A stretch of 64,000 nucleotides of DNA from Myxococcus qinghaiensis (GCF_024198215.1 NZ_JAKCFA010000002.1:248001-312000); one strand, 5' to 3'; counted from the stretch's first letter, positions 1 through 15,100 are shown. Numbers and translations are program-made. The notes: generated by a model not told the origin, from the letters alone.

Positions 1-110
1 GGCGGCCATTCATTGCTGGCCACGCAGGTGGTGACGCGGCTGCGCGCGCAGCTGGGCGTCTCGCTGTCCCTTCGCGCCCTCTTCGAGGCCCCCACCGTCG
101 AGCGGCTCGC
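1..110 (+). other. Carrier (T) domain, C-terminal half
   Basis: The window opens inside a peptidyl carrier domain: bases 1-15 encode GGHSL, with the phosphopantetheine Ser at 10-12. Helix 3 follows, ending around the APTVERLAERI stretch near base 120. The rest of this module lies left of the window. Confidence 0.9.
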
Positions 111-3100
111 CGAGCGCATCGCTCCACTCCAGGGTGTGGCGTCAGTCGAAGCAGTGCCCCTGGAGCGACTGGCTCGCTCTGGAGCGGTGGACGCGCTCGC
201 CGTGTCGTTCGCGCAGCAGCGCCTGTGGTTCCTGGAGCAACTCCAGCCCGGACAGGCCGCGTACAACATCCCCGTGGCCCTGCGGCTGACGGGACGACTC
301 GACGTCGAGTCCCTGCGCCGGACCTTCGCGGAGGTCGTCCGTCGACACGAGCCGCTGCGGACAACGTTCGCTTCGCGCGATGGCCAGCCCGTGCAGCTCG
401 TCCACCCGGCGCCCGAGTCCTGGACCCTGGCCGTCGAGGACCTGAGCACGCTGGAGGCGTCCTCACGAGAGGCCGCAGTGAAGCGCCGTAGCTCCGAGGA
501 AGCGCACCACGCGTTCGACCTGGAGCACGGCCCGCTGCTGCGCACGGCGCTGCTCCGACTGGGCGCCGAGGAGCACCTGCTCCTCTTGTGCATGCACCAC
601 ATCGTCTCCGACGGTTGGTCCATGGGCGTGCTCGTTCGCGAGGTCGCCATGCTCTACGCGGCCCTCTCCTCGAATCGCCCGGCCACCCTGCCCACGCTGC
701 CGGTCCAGTACGCGGACTACGCCGCGTGGCAGCGACGCCTTTTGGAGAACACCGCCGAGAGCACCCAGCTCGAAGCATGGCGCGCACACGTCCAGGGCAC
801 ACCCGTCCTGGAGCTTCCGACGGACTTCTCGCGTCCCGCCGTGCGCACGTCGCGCGGTGCGACCGAGTTCTTCACGGTGCCCGCCGACCTGGTCTCCAAG
901 CTGGAGAAGCTGGGTCAGGCCGAGGGCTCCACGCTCTTCATGGTGCTGCTCGCGGGCTGGCAGACGCTGCTCGCGCGGTACTCCGGTCAGACGGACTTCT
1001 GCGTGGGCACGCCCGTGGCCCATCGCACGCGGCCGGAGCTGGAAGGGTTGATCGGCTTCTTCGTCAACACGCTCGCGCTGCGTGCACGACTCGAAGGCGA
1101 CCCGAGCTTCGTGGAGTTGTTGAGCCGGGTGCGCGAAGAGTCCCTCGCGGCCTTCGCGCACCAGGACGTGCCGTTCGACAGGCTCGTCGAGGCGCTGGGC
1201 GGAGAGCGCGACCTGTCACGCACGCCCGTGTTCCAGTCGGTCTTCGTCCTCCAGAACGCTCCATTGCAGCCCCCGTCGCTGCCGGGCCTGAGCGTGGACC
1301 TCCTGCCCATGGCGACGGACACCTCGAAGTTCGACGTCACCGTCTCATTGATGGAGCGCGCGGGCGCCCTCGCGGGTCAGCTCGAATACAGCCTGGACCT
1401 CTTCACGCCGGACACGGCGCGGCGCCTGGTCGACCACTTCCAGCGCCTGCTGCGCGGCGTTTTGGAGGATGCTCGACGCCGACTCTCCGCGCTCCCGCTG
1501 ATGTCCGAGGCCGAGCGTCACCAGGTCCTCGTCACCTGGAATGACACCCGCGCCGAGTACCCGTCGGAGACCACCCTCCACGAGCGCATCTCCGCTCACG
1601 CGCGGGCCACTCCGGACGCCGTGGCCGTGGTGCACCAGGGCCACAGGCTCAGCCATGCGGAGCTGGAGGCACGCTCCAACCAGCTCGCCCGCCACCTCCT
1701 GGCGCGGGGACTGGGGACGGAGCCGCGCGTGGGCCTGTGCCTGCCGCGAAGCACCGAGCTCATCATCGCCATGTTGGGTGTCCTGAAGGCCGGTGGCAGC
1801 TACGTGCCCCTGGACCCGGCGTGGCCCGAGCAGCGACTCGCGTTCGTCGTCGCGGACGCCGGCCTCTCCACCGTGCTCACGCTGGAGTCTGTCGCCTCGG
1901 TGCTTCCGTCCGGGGTGCCTTCACGCGTGTGCCTGGACTCCGAGTGGGAACACATCGCGCGCCAGTCGTCGGACGCGGTGACGCTCCCCACGAGTCCGGA
2001 CCAGCTGGCCTACGTCACGTACACGTCCGGCTCGACGGGCATGCCCAAAGGCGTGGCCGTCACCCACCGGGCCGTGCTGCGACTGGCGTCCGGCATGAGC
2101 CTCGCCTCGGGGCCCGAGGACGTCTCCCTCCAGATCTGCGCGCCCACGTTCGACCCGCTCGCGCTGGAGGTCTGGACCACGCTGCTCGCCGGCGCACGCC
2201 TCGTCGTTTACCCGGCCCACACGCCCGAGGTGACGGAGGTCGCCCGCCTCATCGTCGAGGAGCGGGTGACCTCCGCCGTCCTCGCCACGGCGTTGTTCGA
2301 CGTCATGCAGCAGCAGCAGCCGGAGGCCCTGGCCCGCGTGTCTCGCCTGATTGTCGGCGGAGACGTGCTGCCCGTGCCTCGGGTGCGAGAACGACTGGCG
2401 CAGGGTCGCTCCATCATCAACGGCTACGGCCCCACGGAAGCCTCCGTCGCGGCCACCCTGCAGCTCCTGAATCCACGGGACACGCTGGGCGACTCCATTC
2501 CCATCGGTCGCCCCCTGGCCAACACCCAGGTCTACGTCGTGGACCCGAGCCTGCGGCCCGTACCCGTGGGCGTTCCGGGTGAGCTGCTCATCGGCGGCGC
2601 GGGACTCGCACGCGGCTACCAGGGCCAGCCCGCGCTCACCGCCGAGCGCTTCGTCCCCAACCCCTTCGCGTCCACGCCCGGTGAGCGGCTGTACCGCTCT
2701 GGAGACCGCGCGCGCTGGCGTCAGGACGGGACGCTCGAGTTCCTGGGCCGCATCGACTTCCAGGTGAAGGTGCGGGGCTTCCGCATCGAGCTGGGTGAAG
2801 TGGAGTCCGCGCTGCGTGCGCACTCCGACGTCACTGAGGCCGTCGCGCTGGTCCGCGAGGACGTCCCCGGAGACAAGCGACTGGTTGCCTATATCTCTCC
2901 GGCCACCGTGGACACGGGCTCGCTGCGCGCCCACCTGCGTCAGCGCCTCCCCGAGTACATGGTGCCAAGCGCCTTCGTCGCGCTGGACGCCTTGCCCCAG
3001 ACGTCCCACGGGAAGGTGGACCGCAAGGCCCTGCCGACTCCGGACTTCGCCTCCGGGGCCTCGGACTTCGAGGCGCCTCGGACGGACCTGGAGCGTCAGC

Positions 3101-6100
3101 TCGCGGAGGTGTTCCGCGAGGTCCTGCGCGTGGAGCGCGTGGGACGACACGACGACTTCTTCCTGTTGGGAGGGCACTCGCTGCTGGCCACGCAGGTGGT
3201 GACGCGACTGCGCGCACGGCTGGGAGGCACTCTGTCCCTGCGAGCCTTCTTCGAGGCGCCCACCGTGGCACGACTCGCGGAGCGGCTCGAAGCCTCGCTC
3301 ACGGAGACCGCCGCCGCGCTGCCTCCCCTGGTCGCCCTGCCCCGAGGCTCCGAGGGAATGGAGCTGTCCTTCGCCCAGCAGCGGCTGTGGTTCCTGGACC
3401 AGCTCCAGCCGGGCCTCGTCGCGTTCAACATGCCCGCCGCGCTGCGCCTGCGGGGGGCGCTCCAGGTGGACGTGCTGCGCCGTGCCTTCGGGGAGGTCTC
3501 TCGTCGTCACGAGGCGCTGCGCACCACCTTCACGTCCCGCGAGGGACAGCCCGTGCAGCACATCCATCCGGCGCCCGAAGCCTGGGCCCTGGAGATCGAG
3601 GACCTGAGCGCGCTGGAGCCCTCCGCGCGTGAGGCCGCCGCCGCGCGGCGCATCAGCGAAGAGGCGCACCGTCCCTTCGACCTGGAACACGGCCCGCTGC
3701 TGCGCACCGCGCTGCTGAAGCTCGGAGAGCAGGAGCACGTCCTCTTGCTGTGCATGCACCACATCATCGCGGACGGCTGGTCCGTGGACGTGCTGGTGCG
3801 CGAGGTCGCCGAGGTCCACACCGCGCTCCTGGAGAACAGGAGCCCGGCGCTTCCGGAGCTGCCGGTGCAGTACGCCGACTACGCGGCGTGGCAGCGGCGC
3901 GTGCTGGAGGACAGCACCGTGAGCGCGCAGGTCGATTGGTGGCGCGCGCGACTCGACGAGGCTCCGGTGCTGGAGCTTCCCACGGACCATGCACGTCCCG
4001 CGTCCCGGAGCTTCCGGGGCGCCATGCACTCCTTCACCCTGCCCGCGGAGCTGGTGTCGGGGCTGGAAGTCCTGGGCAGAGAGCAGAGCGCCACGCTCTT
4101 CATGGTGCTGATGACCGGCTGGCAGGCGTTGCTGGCGCGGTACTCCGGGCAGCGTGACTTCACCACCGGCACCACGGTGGGCCACCGCGAGCGGCCCGAG
4201 CTGGAGGGGTTGATCGGCTTCTTCGTCAACACCGTCCCGCTGCGCTTCCAATGGAACGACGAGGACCCCACTGTCACCACCATGGTGCAGCGGGTGAGGG
4301 AGGTCGCCCTGGCGGCCTTCTCGCATCAGGACGCGCCGTTCGACCGCGTGGTGGAGGCCCTCGGTGGCGAGCGGGACATGTCGCGCACGCCGCTGTTCCA
4401 GACCCTCTTCGTGCTCCAGAACACGCCGATGCGGGCCCCGTCGCTCTCGGGCATGCAGGTGGACCTGCTGCCGTGCACGACGGACACCGCGCGCTACGAC
4501 CTCACGCTGTCCCTGATGGAGCGGGAGGGCTCGCTGGAGGGGCAGCTCGAATACAGCACCGAGCTCTTCACCGAAGCCACGGTTCGCCGGATGGCGGAGC
4601 ACCTGCGCGTGGTGCTCGACGCGGTGGCGCGAGGGAGCCGGGAGCAGCGACTCAGCCAGCTGCCCCTGATGACCGAGGCCGAGCGTCATCAGCTCCTCCA
4701 CGTGTGGAACGACACTCGGGTGGACCTGCCTGAGGTGGCGACGATTCCCGCGATGTTCTCCGCGCAGGTCTCCCGCACTCCGACGGCCGTGGCCGTGGAG
4801 CATGAGGGCCGGACCCTCACGTACGTGCAGCTCGACGAGCGCGCAAACCAGCTCGCGCACCACCTGCGCACGCTGGGCCTGGGCGCGGAGTCGCGCGTGG
4901 GCGTGTGCCTCCATCGAGGACTGGAGATGGTCGTGGGGGTGCTCGGCATCCTCAAGGCCGGTGGCTGCTACGTGCCGTTGGACCCGTCGTACCCGGCACA
5001 CCGGCTCGCGTTCCTGTTCGAGGACTCGGGCGTGGCGGCGGTGCTCACGCAGGAGTCGCTGGCGGACGAGCTGCCCGCGGGCTCCCAGCCCCTGGTGTGC
5101 CTGGACTCCGAATGGAGCGTCATCGCGCGGCAACCCACTCACGCGGTGAGCGCGGACATCGGACCGGACCACCTCGCGTACGTCACGTACACCTCCGGCT
5201 CCACGGGGACGCCCAAGGGCGTGGCCATTCCCCACCGGGGCGTGGTGCGCCTGCTGACGGGCGCGCGCTTCGTCGACCTGGGCCCCAAGGAAGTGGTGCT
5301 CCAGCTCGCGCCGCTGGCGTTCGATGCATCCACCCTGGAGCTGTGGGGTGCGCTGCTGTACGGCGGCCGGCTGGTCATCTACCCGCACGCGACGACGGAC
5401 CTGAAGGAGCTGGGCCAGGCGCTGGTCCAGCACGAGGTGTCCCTCCTCTGGTTGACGGCCGCGCTGTTCGACCAGATGCAGCAGCACCAGCCGGAGGCCC
5501 TGGCCCGGGTGCCACAGCTCCTCGCGGGAGGCGACGTGCTCTCCGCGCCTCGTGTGCGCGAGCGACTGGCCAGCGGACGGGGCCTGGTGAACGGCTACGG
5601 CCCCACCGAGGGGACCACCTTCACCGCGTGCCACCGGCTGGCACCGGGTGACGAGGTGGGCGCGTCCGTCCCCATCGGCCGGCCCATCGGAAACACCCAG
5701 GTCTTCGTGCTCGACCAGGACCTGCAGCCCGTGCCCGTGGGCGTGCCGGGAGAGCTGTTCATCGGCGGAGACGGTCTGGCCCGAGGTTATCTGGGTCAGC
5801 CCGCGCTCACGGCCGAGCGCTTCGTTCCCCACCCCTTCGCCTCCACGCCGGGCGCGCGGCTGTACCGCTCTGGAGACCGGGTGCGCTGGGCCGAGGACGG
5901 CACGCTCCGCTTCCTGGGCCGCACGGACTTCCAGGTGAAGGTGCGCGGGTTCCGAATCGAGCTAGGCGAGGTCGAAGCCTCGCTGCGTGCCCATCCGGGA
6001 GTGCTCGAAGCCACGGCGGTGGTGCGCGAGGACTCGCCGGGGGACAAGCGACTGGTGGCGTACGTGGTGCCCGCGACGCTGGAGAGCGGCGCCCTGCGGG

Positions 6101-9100
6101 AGCACCTGCGTCGGCAGTTGCCGGAGTACATGGTGCCGACCGCGTTCGTCGCGCTCGACGCCCTGCCCCTGTCTTCCAACGGCAAGGTGGACCGCAAAGC
6201 CCTGCCGGCGCCGGAAGTGACCTCGCCGTCGCCGGTGTCCGAGGAAGCCCTCCCCCTCCTCCAGCAGCAGCTCGCGGCCCTGTTCCGCGAGGTGCTGAAG
6301 GTGGACCGGGTGGGACCGGATGATGACTTCTTCGAGCTGGGAGGCCATTCACTGCTGGCCACGCAGCTCGTGACGCGAGTGCGCGCGCGGCTGGACGTGG
6401 ACCTGCCGCTGCGCGTGTTGTTCGAGGCTCCCACGCTGGCGGGGCTCGCGCAGCGCATCGAAGCGCTCATGATGCAGGCCTCGCGCACGTCGATGCCGCC
6501 GCTGCTGACGGTGGCCCGCGACGAGGCGATGCCCCTGTCCTTCGCCCAGCAGCGCATGTGGCTCCTGGACCAGCTCCAGCCGGGCCAGGCCATCTACAAC
6601 GTGCCGGTGGCGCTGAAGCTGTCGGGCACGCTCGACGTGGACGTGTTGAGGGAGACCTTCGCCGCGCTGGTCCTCCGGCACGAGGTGCTCCGCACCACCT
6701 TCGCCGCCCGCGAGGGCCTGCCGTTCCAGCGCATCCAACCCGCGCCGACGCGCTGGTCCCTGCCTGTCGAAGACCTGAGTGCACTGGCGCCCACCCAACG
6801 CGAGTCCGCGCTGCGTGCACGGATGAGCGAAGAGGCGCACCACCGCTTCGACCTCCAGCACGGCCCGCTGCTGCGCACGGTGCTCGTGCGCACCGAGCCC
6901 ACCGAGCATGTCCTGTTGCTGTGCATGCACCACATCGTCTCGGACGGCTGGTCCATGGGCGTGCTGGTGCGCGAGGTGGCCGCGCTCTACGAGGCCATCG
7001 CCGAGGGTCGTGAGCCCACCCTGCCCGCGCTGCCCGTGCAGTACGCCGACTTCGCGGCGTGGCAGCGGCAGTGGGTGAAGTCCGAGGGAATCCAGGGCCA
7101 GCTCGAAGCCCTGCGCGCTCGCTTCATCGGAGCCCCCGCGCTGGAGCTTCCGGCCGACACCGTGCGTCCCGCCACGCGGACGATTCGGGGCGGCAGTCAC
7201 TTCTTCACGCTGCCGCCGGAGCTGGTGGCGGAGCTGGAGAAGCTGGCTCGCGCCGAAGGGGCCACGCTGTTCATGGTCCTGCTCGCCGCGTTCGAGGTGT
7301 TGCTGGCGCGCTACTCCGGCCAGCAGGACTTCTGCGTCGGAAGCCCCGTGGCCCAGCGCACCCGGTCCGAGCTGGAGCCGCTCATCGGCTTCTTCGTCAA
7401 CACGCTGGTGCTGCGCGCCCGCGTCGACGGCAACCCGACCTTCACGGAGCTGGTGGCGCGAGTCCGTGAGGAGTCGCTGGCCGCCTACGTCCATCAGGAC
7501 GTGCCGTTCGACCAGCTCGTGGAGTCGCTCGGGGGTGAGCGCGAGGGCCGCAGGTCTCCGCTCATCCAGGTCATGTTCGCGTTGCAGAACGCGCCCATGC
7601 AGCCCCCCGCGCTGCCCGGCGTCCGCGTGGACATCCTGAAGACCACGACGGACACCGCGCGGCTCGACCTCACGATGTCCCTGATGGAGCAGCAGGACGG
7701 CGGACTCGACGGTGCTCTGGAGTTCAGCCTCGACCTGTTCTCCCCCGCCTCCGCTGAGCGACTGGGCCGACACTTCCGCGTCCTGCTGGAGACCGTGGCT
7801 CGTGATGCCAGCCGGCCCATCGGACAGCTTCCGTTGATGGGTGACGAAGAGCGGCGTCAGGTGCTGGTGGAGTTCCAGGGCCGCGCCGAGCCCTTCCCTC
7901 GCGACGTCTCCCTGCACTCGCTCATCGAGGCCCAGGTCCTTCGCACTCCTGGCGCGGAAGCCATCCGCTTCGAGGACTCCGCGCTCTCCTTCGCCCAGCT
8001 CGACGCTCGCGCCAACCAGCTCGCCTGGCACCTGCGCTCTCTCGGTGCTCGCCCCGGCGTCCTCGTCGGCGTCTGCCTGGAGCGCTCGCTCGACCTCGTC
8101 GTCGCCCTCCTCGCCGTCCTCAAGTCCGGAGCCGCCTACGTCCCCCTGGACCCGGCCTACCCCCGCGAGCGCCTCGCTGGAATGCTGGAGGACGCGGACG
8201 CTCCCGTGCTCCTCACGCATGAGCACCTGAAGTCCGTCCTCCCGCCTCACGCCTCTCGCGTGCTGTGCCTCGACTCCGACTCGGCCGCCGTCTCACGCCA
8301 GCCCTCGACGACTCCCTCGCCCCTGGCCGGCGCCGACTCGCTCGCCTACGTCATCTTCACCTCGGGCTCCACCGGCCGCCCCAAGGGCGCCATGAATGCC
8401 CACTCCGGCATCGTCAATCGCCTCCTATGGATGCAGCAGCAGTACGCGCTGACGGCCTCCGACACCGTCCTTCAGAAGACTCCCTTCTCCTTCGACGTCT
8501 CCGTCTGGGAGTTCTTCTGGCCTCTCATGACGGGTGCGCGGCTCGTCCTCGCCAAGCCCGGTGGACACCAGGACCCCGCCTACCTCGTCCGCCTCATCGC
8601 CGAGCAGCGTGTCTCCACCCTCCACTTCGTCCCCTCCATGCTCCGCGCCTTCCTGGAGGAGCCGGGACTCGAGAAGCTCTCCGGTCTGCGCCGCGTCGTG
8701 TGCAGCGGTGAGGCCCTCACCGCCGACCTCGTCGCTCGTGCCCACTCGCGCCTGCCTGCCTCCGCCGAGGTCCACAACCTCTACGGCCCCACCGAGGCCG
8801 CCGTCGACGTCTCCTTCTTCCACTGCGCTCGCGGCTCCTCTCGCACCTCCATCCCCATCGGCAGGCCCGTCGCCAACACCCGCCTCTACGTCCTCGACTC
8901 CCACGGCCAGCCCACTCCCCTCGGCGTCCCCGGTGAGCTCTTCATCGGCGGCGTCCAGGTCGGCCTCGGCTACTGGCGCAGGCCCCAGCTCACCGCCGAG
9001 CGCTTCATCCCCGACGCGTTCTCCGACTCTCCCGAGGCTCGCCTCTACCGCACCGGTGACGTCGCTCGCTGGCTGCCAGACGGCACCCTGGAGTACCTCG

Positions 9101-12100
9101 GCCGCTCCGACTTCCAGGTGAAGCTGCGTGGCTTCCGCATCGAACTGGGCGACATCGAAGCCGCGCTCCTCTCCCACCCCTCCGTGCGCGACGCCGTCGT
9201 CCTTGTCCGTGAGGACTCCCCCGGTGACCAGCGCCTCGTCGCCTACGTGGTCCAGGAGCCTTCGTCGTCGGACACGACCGGGCTGAAGGACCACGTCGCG
9301 GCCCGACTGCCCACCTTCATGGTGCCCTCGGCCTTCGTGACGCTCCCGGCCTTCCCGCTGTCCCCGAGTGGGAAGCTGGACCGGAAGGCACTCCCGGCCC
9401 CGGTGGCACCGACTCCTTCCGGAGGCACCCCCGTGCCCGCCGCACCAGAACGACTCACGCCCTTCCAGCAACGCGTCGCGACCGCCTTCCGCGAGCTGCT
9501 GCGTGTCGAGCACGTGGGCCTGCATGACGACTTCTTCGCGCTCGGCGGACACTCGCTGCTGGCGACCCAGCTCGTCTCTCGCATCCGCACCACGTTCGGC
9601 GTCGAGCTGCCCGTGCACGCCCTGTTCGACGCGCCCACCGTGGCCCGCGTCACGGAGCTGGTCGAAGAGGGAATGCTCTTCCGGTCGACACCGTCCCAGG
9701 TGCCACCGCTGCGTCCCATTCCGCGTGACGGGGAGCTGCCGCTGTCCTTCGCGCAGCAGCGCCTGTGGCTGCTGGACCAGGTCCAACCCGGAGGCACCCA
9801 GTACAATGTCTCAGGCGCGGTTCGCCTGGAAGGCACGCTGAACCCCGAGGCGCTGCGCCAGGCCCTCGACCTCCTCGTCTCCCGTCACGAGCCGCTGCGG
9901 GCAACGTTCGCTTTGAAGGACGGTCAGCCCACCCAGACCATCCATCCACACAAGCCTTGGAGCCTGCCGCTCGTCGACCTCACCGACGTCGCTCCCTCGG
10001 AGCGCGAGGCCGCGGCCCGCAAGTACGCCGCCGAAGAGGCCAGCCAGCCCTTCGACCTGAGCACGGGGCCGCTGTTGAACACCGTGCTGCTGAAGCTCGA
10101 CGCGGAGCTGCACGTCCTCGTCCTCGTCATGCACCACATCATCTCGGACGGCTGGTCCCTCTCCGTGATGGTGCGTGAAGTGGCCCTGGCCTACGAGGCC
10201 TTCTCCACCCAGAAGGCCCCCGCGCTGTCTCCGCTGCCGGTGCAGTACGTCGACTTCGCGGCGTGGCAGCGCCAGTGGCTCCAGGGCGAGACGCTCGCCA
10301 AGGAGGTCTCCTGGTGGAAGCAGCGACTCGAAGGCGCGCCTCACGTCCTCGACCTGCCCACCGACCGGCCGCGCCCCGCGCTGCGCACGCCGCAGGGGGC
10401 CTCGCACACCCTCCAGCTTCCACGCGAGCTGGTGAACCGCATCGTCGCGCTCGGACGGCAGGCCGGGGCCACGCCCTTCATGACCTTGCTGGCCGCGTGG
10501 CAGACGCTGCTCTCGCGCTACAGCCGGCAGGAAGACCTGCTCGTTGGCTCCCCCATCGCGGGCCGCCGCCACGGTGAGCTGGAGGGGCTGGTCGGCTTCT
10601 TCGTCAACACGCTGGTGCTGCGCGCGCGGGTGCGTCCGGAGGACTCGTTCCGCGCGTTGCTCGCCCAGGTGCGTGAAACGACCCTCGCGGCCTACGAGCA
10701 CCAGGACCTCCCCTTCGAGCGGCTCGTTGAAGAGCTGCAGCCGCAGCGAGACCTCGGACGCGGTCCGCTCGTGCAGGTGGTCTTCGCGCTCCAGAACACG
10801 CCCACGCCGGCGATGAGCGTGCCGGGCCTGACGCTGCGTCAGCTCGACGTGGACAACGACACCGCGCGCTTCGACCTCGGCCTCGTCCTGGTGGAGGAGG
10901 CGGACGGGCTGCGCGGCGTCATCGAGTACAGCACGGAGCTGTTCAACGCTCCCACCGTGGCTCGGCTCGCGGGCCACCTGCGCAACCTGCTCGAAGCCGT
11001 GGTGGCAGCTCCGGACCGCCCGCTCTGGACCCTGGACCTGCTCTCCGCGGAGGAGCGCCGTCAGCTCGTCGTCGAGTGGAATGACACCGTGCGGCCCTAC
11101 CCCGCGGAGGCCACCTTCGTGGACGGGTTCTCGCGACAGGCGAGCCTGCGCCCGGAGGCCATCGCCCTCGAATCCGGCGATCAGAAGCTGACGTACGCGG
11201 AGCTGGAGGCACGGGCCAATCGCTTCGCGCACCTGCTGCGCTCTCGCGGCGTGGGCCCCGAGGTCCTCGTGGCCGTGTGCCTGGAGCGCGGCTTCGACGT
11301 CGTCGTGGCCATGCTGGCCATCATGAAGGCCGGCGGCGCCTACGTGCCGCTGGACGCCGCCTACCCCGCCCAGCGCCTGGCCTTCATGGTCGAGGACGCG
11401 CGGCCGAAGCTGCTGGTCTCCTCACGCGTGCTCGGGCAGCGGCTCTCGCTCCCCGACACGGGAATGGAGCGCCTGTTCCTGGAGGAGCTGACGCTGGACT
11501 CGTGGCCCGCCACGCCCCCCAGCCCCGAGGCCGGTCCCCGCGACCTCGCGTATGTCATCTTCACGTCGGGCAGCACGGGGCGGCCCAAGGGCGTCGCCAT
11601 CGAGCACCGGGGCCTGCTGCGCCTGTGCCACGCGGAGCGGTATGCGCGGTACGGTGCTCGGGAGACCAGCATCCTGCTGGCGCCCATCTCGTTCGATGGC
11701 TCGGTGCTGGAGCTGTTCCCCTCGCTGCTGCACGGCGGCCGAGTGGTCATCTACCCGGCCAACGCCGTCCCCAGCGACCTGGACACGCTGGGCGACGTCA
11801 TGGCGCGCCACGGCGTCTCGTTCACCCACCTGCCTTCGGGGCTCTTCGCGCAGCTCGTGGAGCACCGCCCCGATATCCTCGCGCGCCTGAAGGAGATTCA
11901 CGTCGGCGGCGAGGTCCTCTCGGCGCCCCATGCGCATCGAGCGCTGTCGTCGGTGCGCGGGTCGATGACCAACGCCTATGGACCCACCGAGGTCTCGGTC
12001 ATCGCCACGACGTACTCCCTCCAGGGGCCCATGCCGGGGGGCGTCTCGTTCCCGATTGGAACGCCCCTCGACAACACGCAGGCGTATGTCCTGGATGCTC

Positions 12101-15100
12101 GGCAGCAACTGGTGCCCGTGGGTGTCCCTGGCGAGCTGTACCTCGGTGGCCCGGGCGTGGCCCGAGGCTACGTGTCGCGCCCGGACCTCACCGCGGAGCG
12201 CTTCGTCCCGAATCCCCACGGCGGCGTTCCCGGTGAGCGGCTCTACCGCACCGGAGACGTCGTCCGCTGGCGGGCCGAGGGAGTGCTCGAGTTCATCGGT
12301 CGCACGGACCATCAGGTGAAGATCCGTGGCTTCCGTATCGAGCTGTCCGAAGTGGAAGCCGCCCTGGCCGCGCAGCCCGCGGTGCACGAGTTCGCCGCCA
12401 TCGTTCGCGAGGACGTCGCGGGGGACAGGCGACTGGTGGCCTACGTCTCCGCGCGGGAGGGCCAGACGCTGGACACGGCCGACCTGCGCGCGGGGCTGCG
12501 CCAGCGGCTCCCCGAGTACATGGTGCCCTCGGTCATCGTCACGCTGCCCACCCTGCCGCTCAGCTCCACGGGCAAGGTGGACCGCAAGGCGCTGCCGAAG
12601 CCGGACGCCGCGTCCACCGGACGACAGGGCCGCTTCGTCGAGCCCGCGAATCCGCTGGAGCAGCGCATCTCCGCCATCTGGGCGAAGGAGCTGGGCACCG
12701 AGCGCGTCGGCGTGAATGACCACCTCTTCGAGGAGCTGGGTGGCACCTCCCTCTCCGTGGTGCGGATCGCCGCGCGCCTGCGGGAGGAGCTGGGCCAGCC
12801 CCTGCCCGTGGTGTGGCTGTTCGAGCACCCCACCGTGCAGGGCCTCGCGCGCGTGCTGGAGAAACAGGGCGCGGAGGCCGAAGCCGAAGCCACTGCCGCG
12901 ACACCGCGAGCGGTGCCCGAGCCTCAGCGTCCTCTGTCCAGGCCTTCCACCTCCGGGGCCATCGCCATCATCGGCATGGCGGGTCGCTTCCCCGGCGCGA
13001 GGACCGTGGATGAGTTCTGGCGCAACCTGCGCGGAGGCGTGGAGTCCATCTCCTGGTTCAAGCCCGAGGAGCTGGAGCGCATGCCCGGCCTCCCCGAGGG
13101 CATCGACCTGAAGCAGCACCCGGCGTTCGTCCCGGCCGGCGGCGTGCTCGAAGGCGCGGACCAGTTCGACCATGCGTTCTTCGACATGTCGCTGCGCGAG
13201 GCGCAGTGGCTGGACCCGCAGCAGCGCCTGTTCCTCCAGTCGGCCTGGACGGCGCTGGAAGACGCGGGCATCGACCCCGAGCGCTTCCCCGGGGCCATCT
13301 CCCTGTACGCGGGGGCCATCGACTCCGGCTACACGGAGGCGGTGCGCGCCACGGTGCCGCTGGATGGCGCCGCGCTCTTCGAGCTCTACGGCACGGCCAC
13401 CCACGAGAGCCTGGCGACGAAGACGTCCTTCAAGCTGGGCCTCACCGGTGAGAGCGTCCTCATCCACACCGCGTGCTCCACCGGTCTGGTGGCCGTCCAC
13501 CTGGCCTGCCAGAACCTGCTCGCCGGCATGTCCGACGTGGCCATGGCTGGGGCGACCCGACTGTCCGTGCCGCAGCGCACGGGCTACGTGTACCAGGAGG
13601 GAATGATTCTCTCGCCGGACGGGCACTGCCGCTCGTTCGACGCGGCGGCGCAGGGCACCGTCTCCGGCAACGGCGTGGCCTGCGTCGTCCTCAAGCGACT
13701 CGAAGATGCACAGCGGGACGGCGATGCCATCCACGCGGTGATTCGCGCGACGGCGACCAACAACGACGGGCGCGACAAGTCGGGCTTCACCGCGCCGAGT
13801 GTGCAGGGCCAGTCCGCGGTCATCCGGCAGGCGCTCGCGCGCTCCGGCGTGTCGGCCTCGGATATCGGCTACGTGGAGGCGCACGGCACGGCGACTCCGC
13901 TGGGAGACCCGATTGAAGTGACGGCGCTCCAGCGCGCCTACGGCCTGGGGCCCGAGCACCGGGGCACCATCGCCCTGGCCTCGCTCAAGTCGAACGTCGG
14001 CCACCTGGATACCGTCGCGGGCCTCGCGGGCCTCATCAAGGTCGCGCTGTCGCTGCGGCACGGGGAGATTCCTCCGAGCCTGCACTTCGAGCGCGCCAAT
14101 CCGCAGATTGATTTCGACGCCACGCCTTTCTTCGTCAACACCACCCTTCGGCCGTGGCCGAGGAGCGAGACCCCGCGGCGCGCCGCGGTCAGCTCCTTCG
14201 GTATTGGCGGCACCAACGCCCACGCCGTGCTCGAGGAGTCCACGATGTCTCCGAGCGGCAGCAGCTCCCGCACGCATCACCTGTTCGTCCTGTCCGCGCG
14301 CACGCCCGAGGCGCTGGATGCGGCCTCCAAGCAGCTCGCCTCCCACGCGGAGACACATGCCGAGGCCCTGCCCGTGGCGGATGCGGCCTTCACGCTCGCG
14401 GTGGGCCGCAAGGTCTTCGAGCACCGCCGCGTGGTGGTGGCTCGCGACGCGGCCGAGCTGTCACGGCAGCTCCTCAAGCCCTTCACGCCGACGAAGGTGA
14501 AGGACCCGGAGGCCGCGCGGCGGCGGCGCATCGCGTTCATCTTCCCGGGCCAGGGGAGCCAGCAGCTGGGCATGGGACGGGAGTTGCTCGACACCGAGCC
14601 CACGTTCCGCGCGCATGTCGAGGCGTGCCTGGAGTTGCTGACGCCAACGCTGCGCGCCCAGGTCCGCGCGTTGCTGACCTCCGCGCCGGGCCAGGAGGCG
14701 GAGCACGCGGGGTTGCTCGCGGACACTCGCGTCGCGTTGCCCGCGCTGTTCACCGTCGAGTGCTCGCTCGCGCGGATGTGGATGGACTGGGGCATCAAGC
14801 CCTACGCCGTCCTGGGACACAGCTTCGGTGAGTACGCGGCGGCTTGCATCTCCGGCGTGCTGTCGCTGGAAGATGGGTTGAAGCTGGCCGTGGCCCGAGG
14901 CGAGCTGATGCACCGGATGCCTCCGGGCGCGATGCTCGCGGTGGCGCTGCCTGAGTCGCAGGTCCAGCCGCTGCTGACGGGCCGGTTGTCGCTGGCCGCC
15001 GTCAACGCGGTGGACCGCTGCGTCGTCGCGGGTCCCGTGGCGGAGGTGGAGCAGCTCCAGGAGACGCTGAAGCGCCGGGACGTCGGGGTGGTGCGGATGC

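Noticed and set aside
1921-5832. Minus-strand open frame of 1303 codons (and similar long antisense frames at 11422-14424, 15631-18084, 21877-24237, 31846-34335)
   Set aside because: They mirror NRPS coding DNA in a very GC-rich gene where stops are rare. The translations are Arg/His/Gln/Gly-rich with no domain, and they repeat wherever the NRPS repeats.
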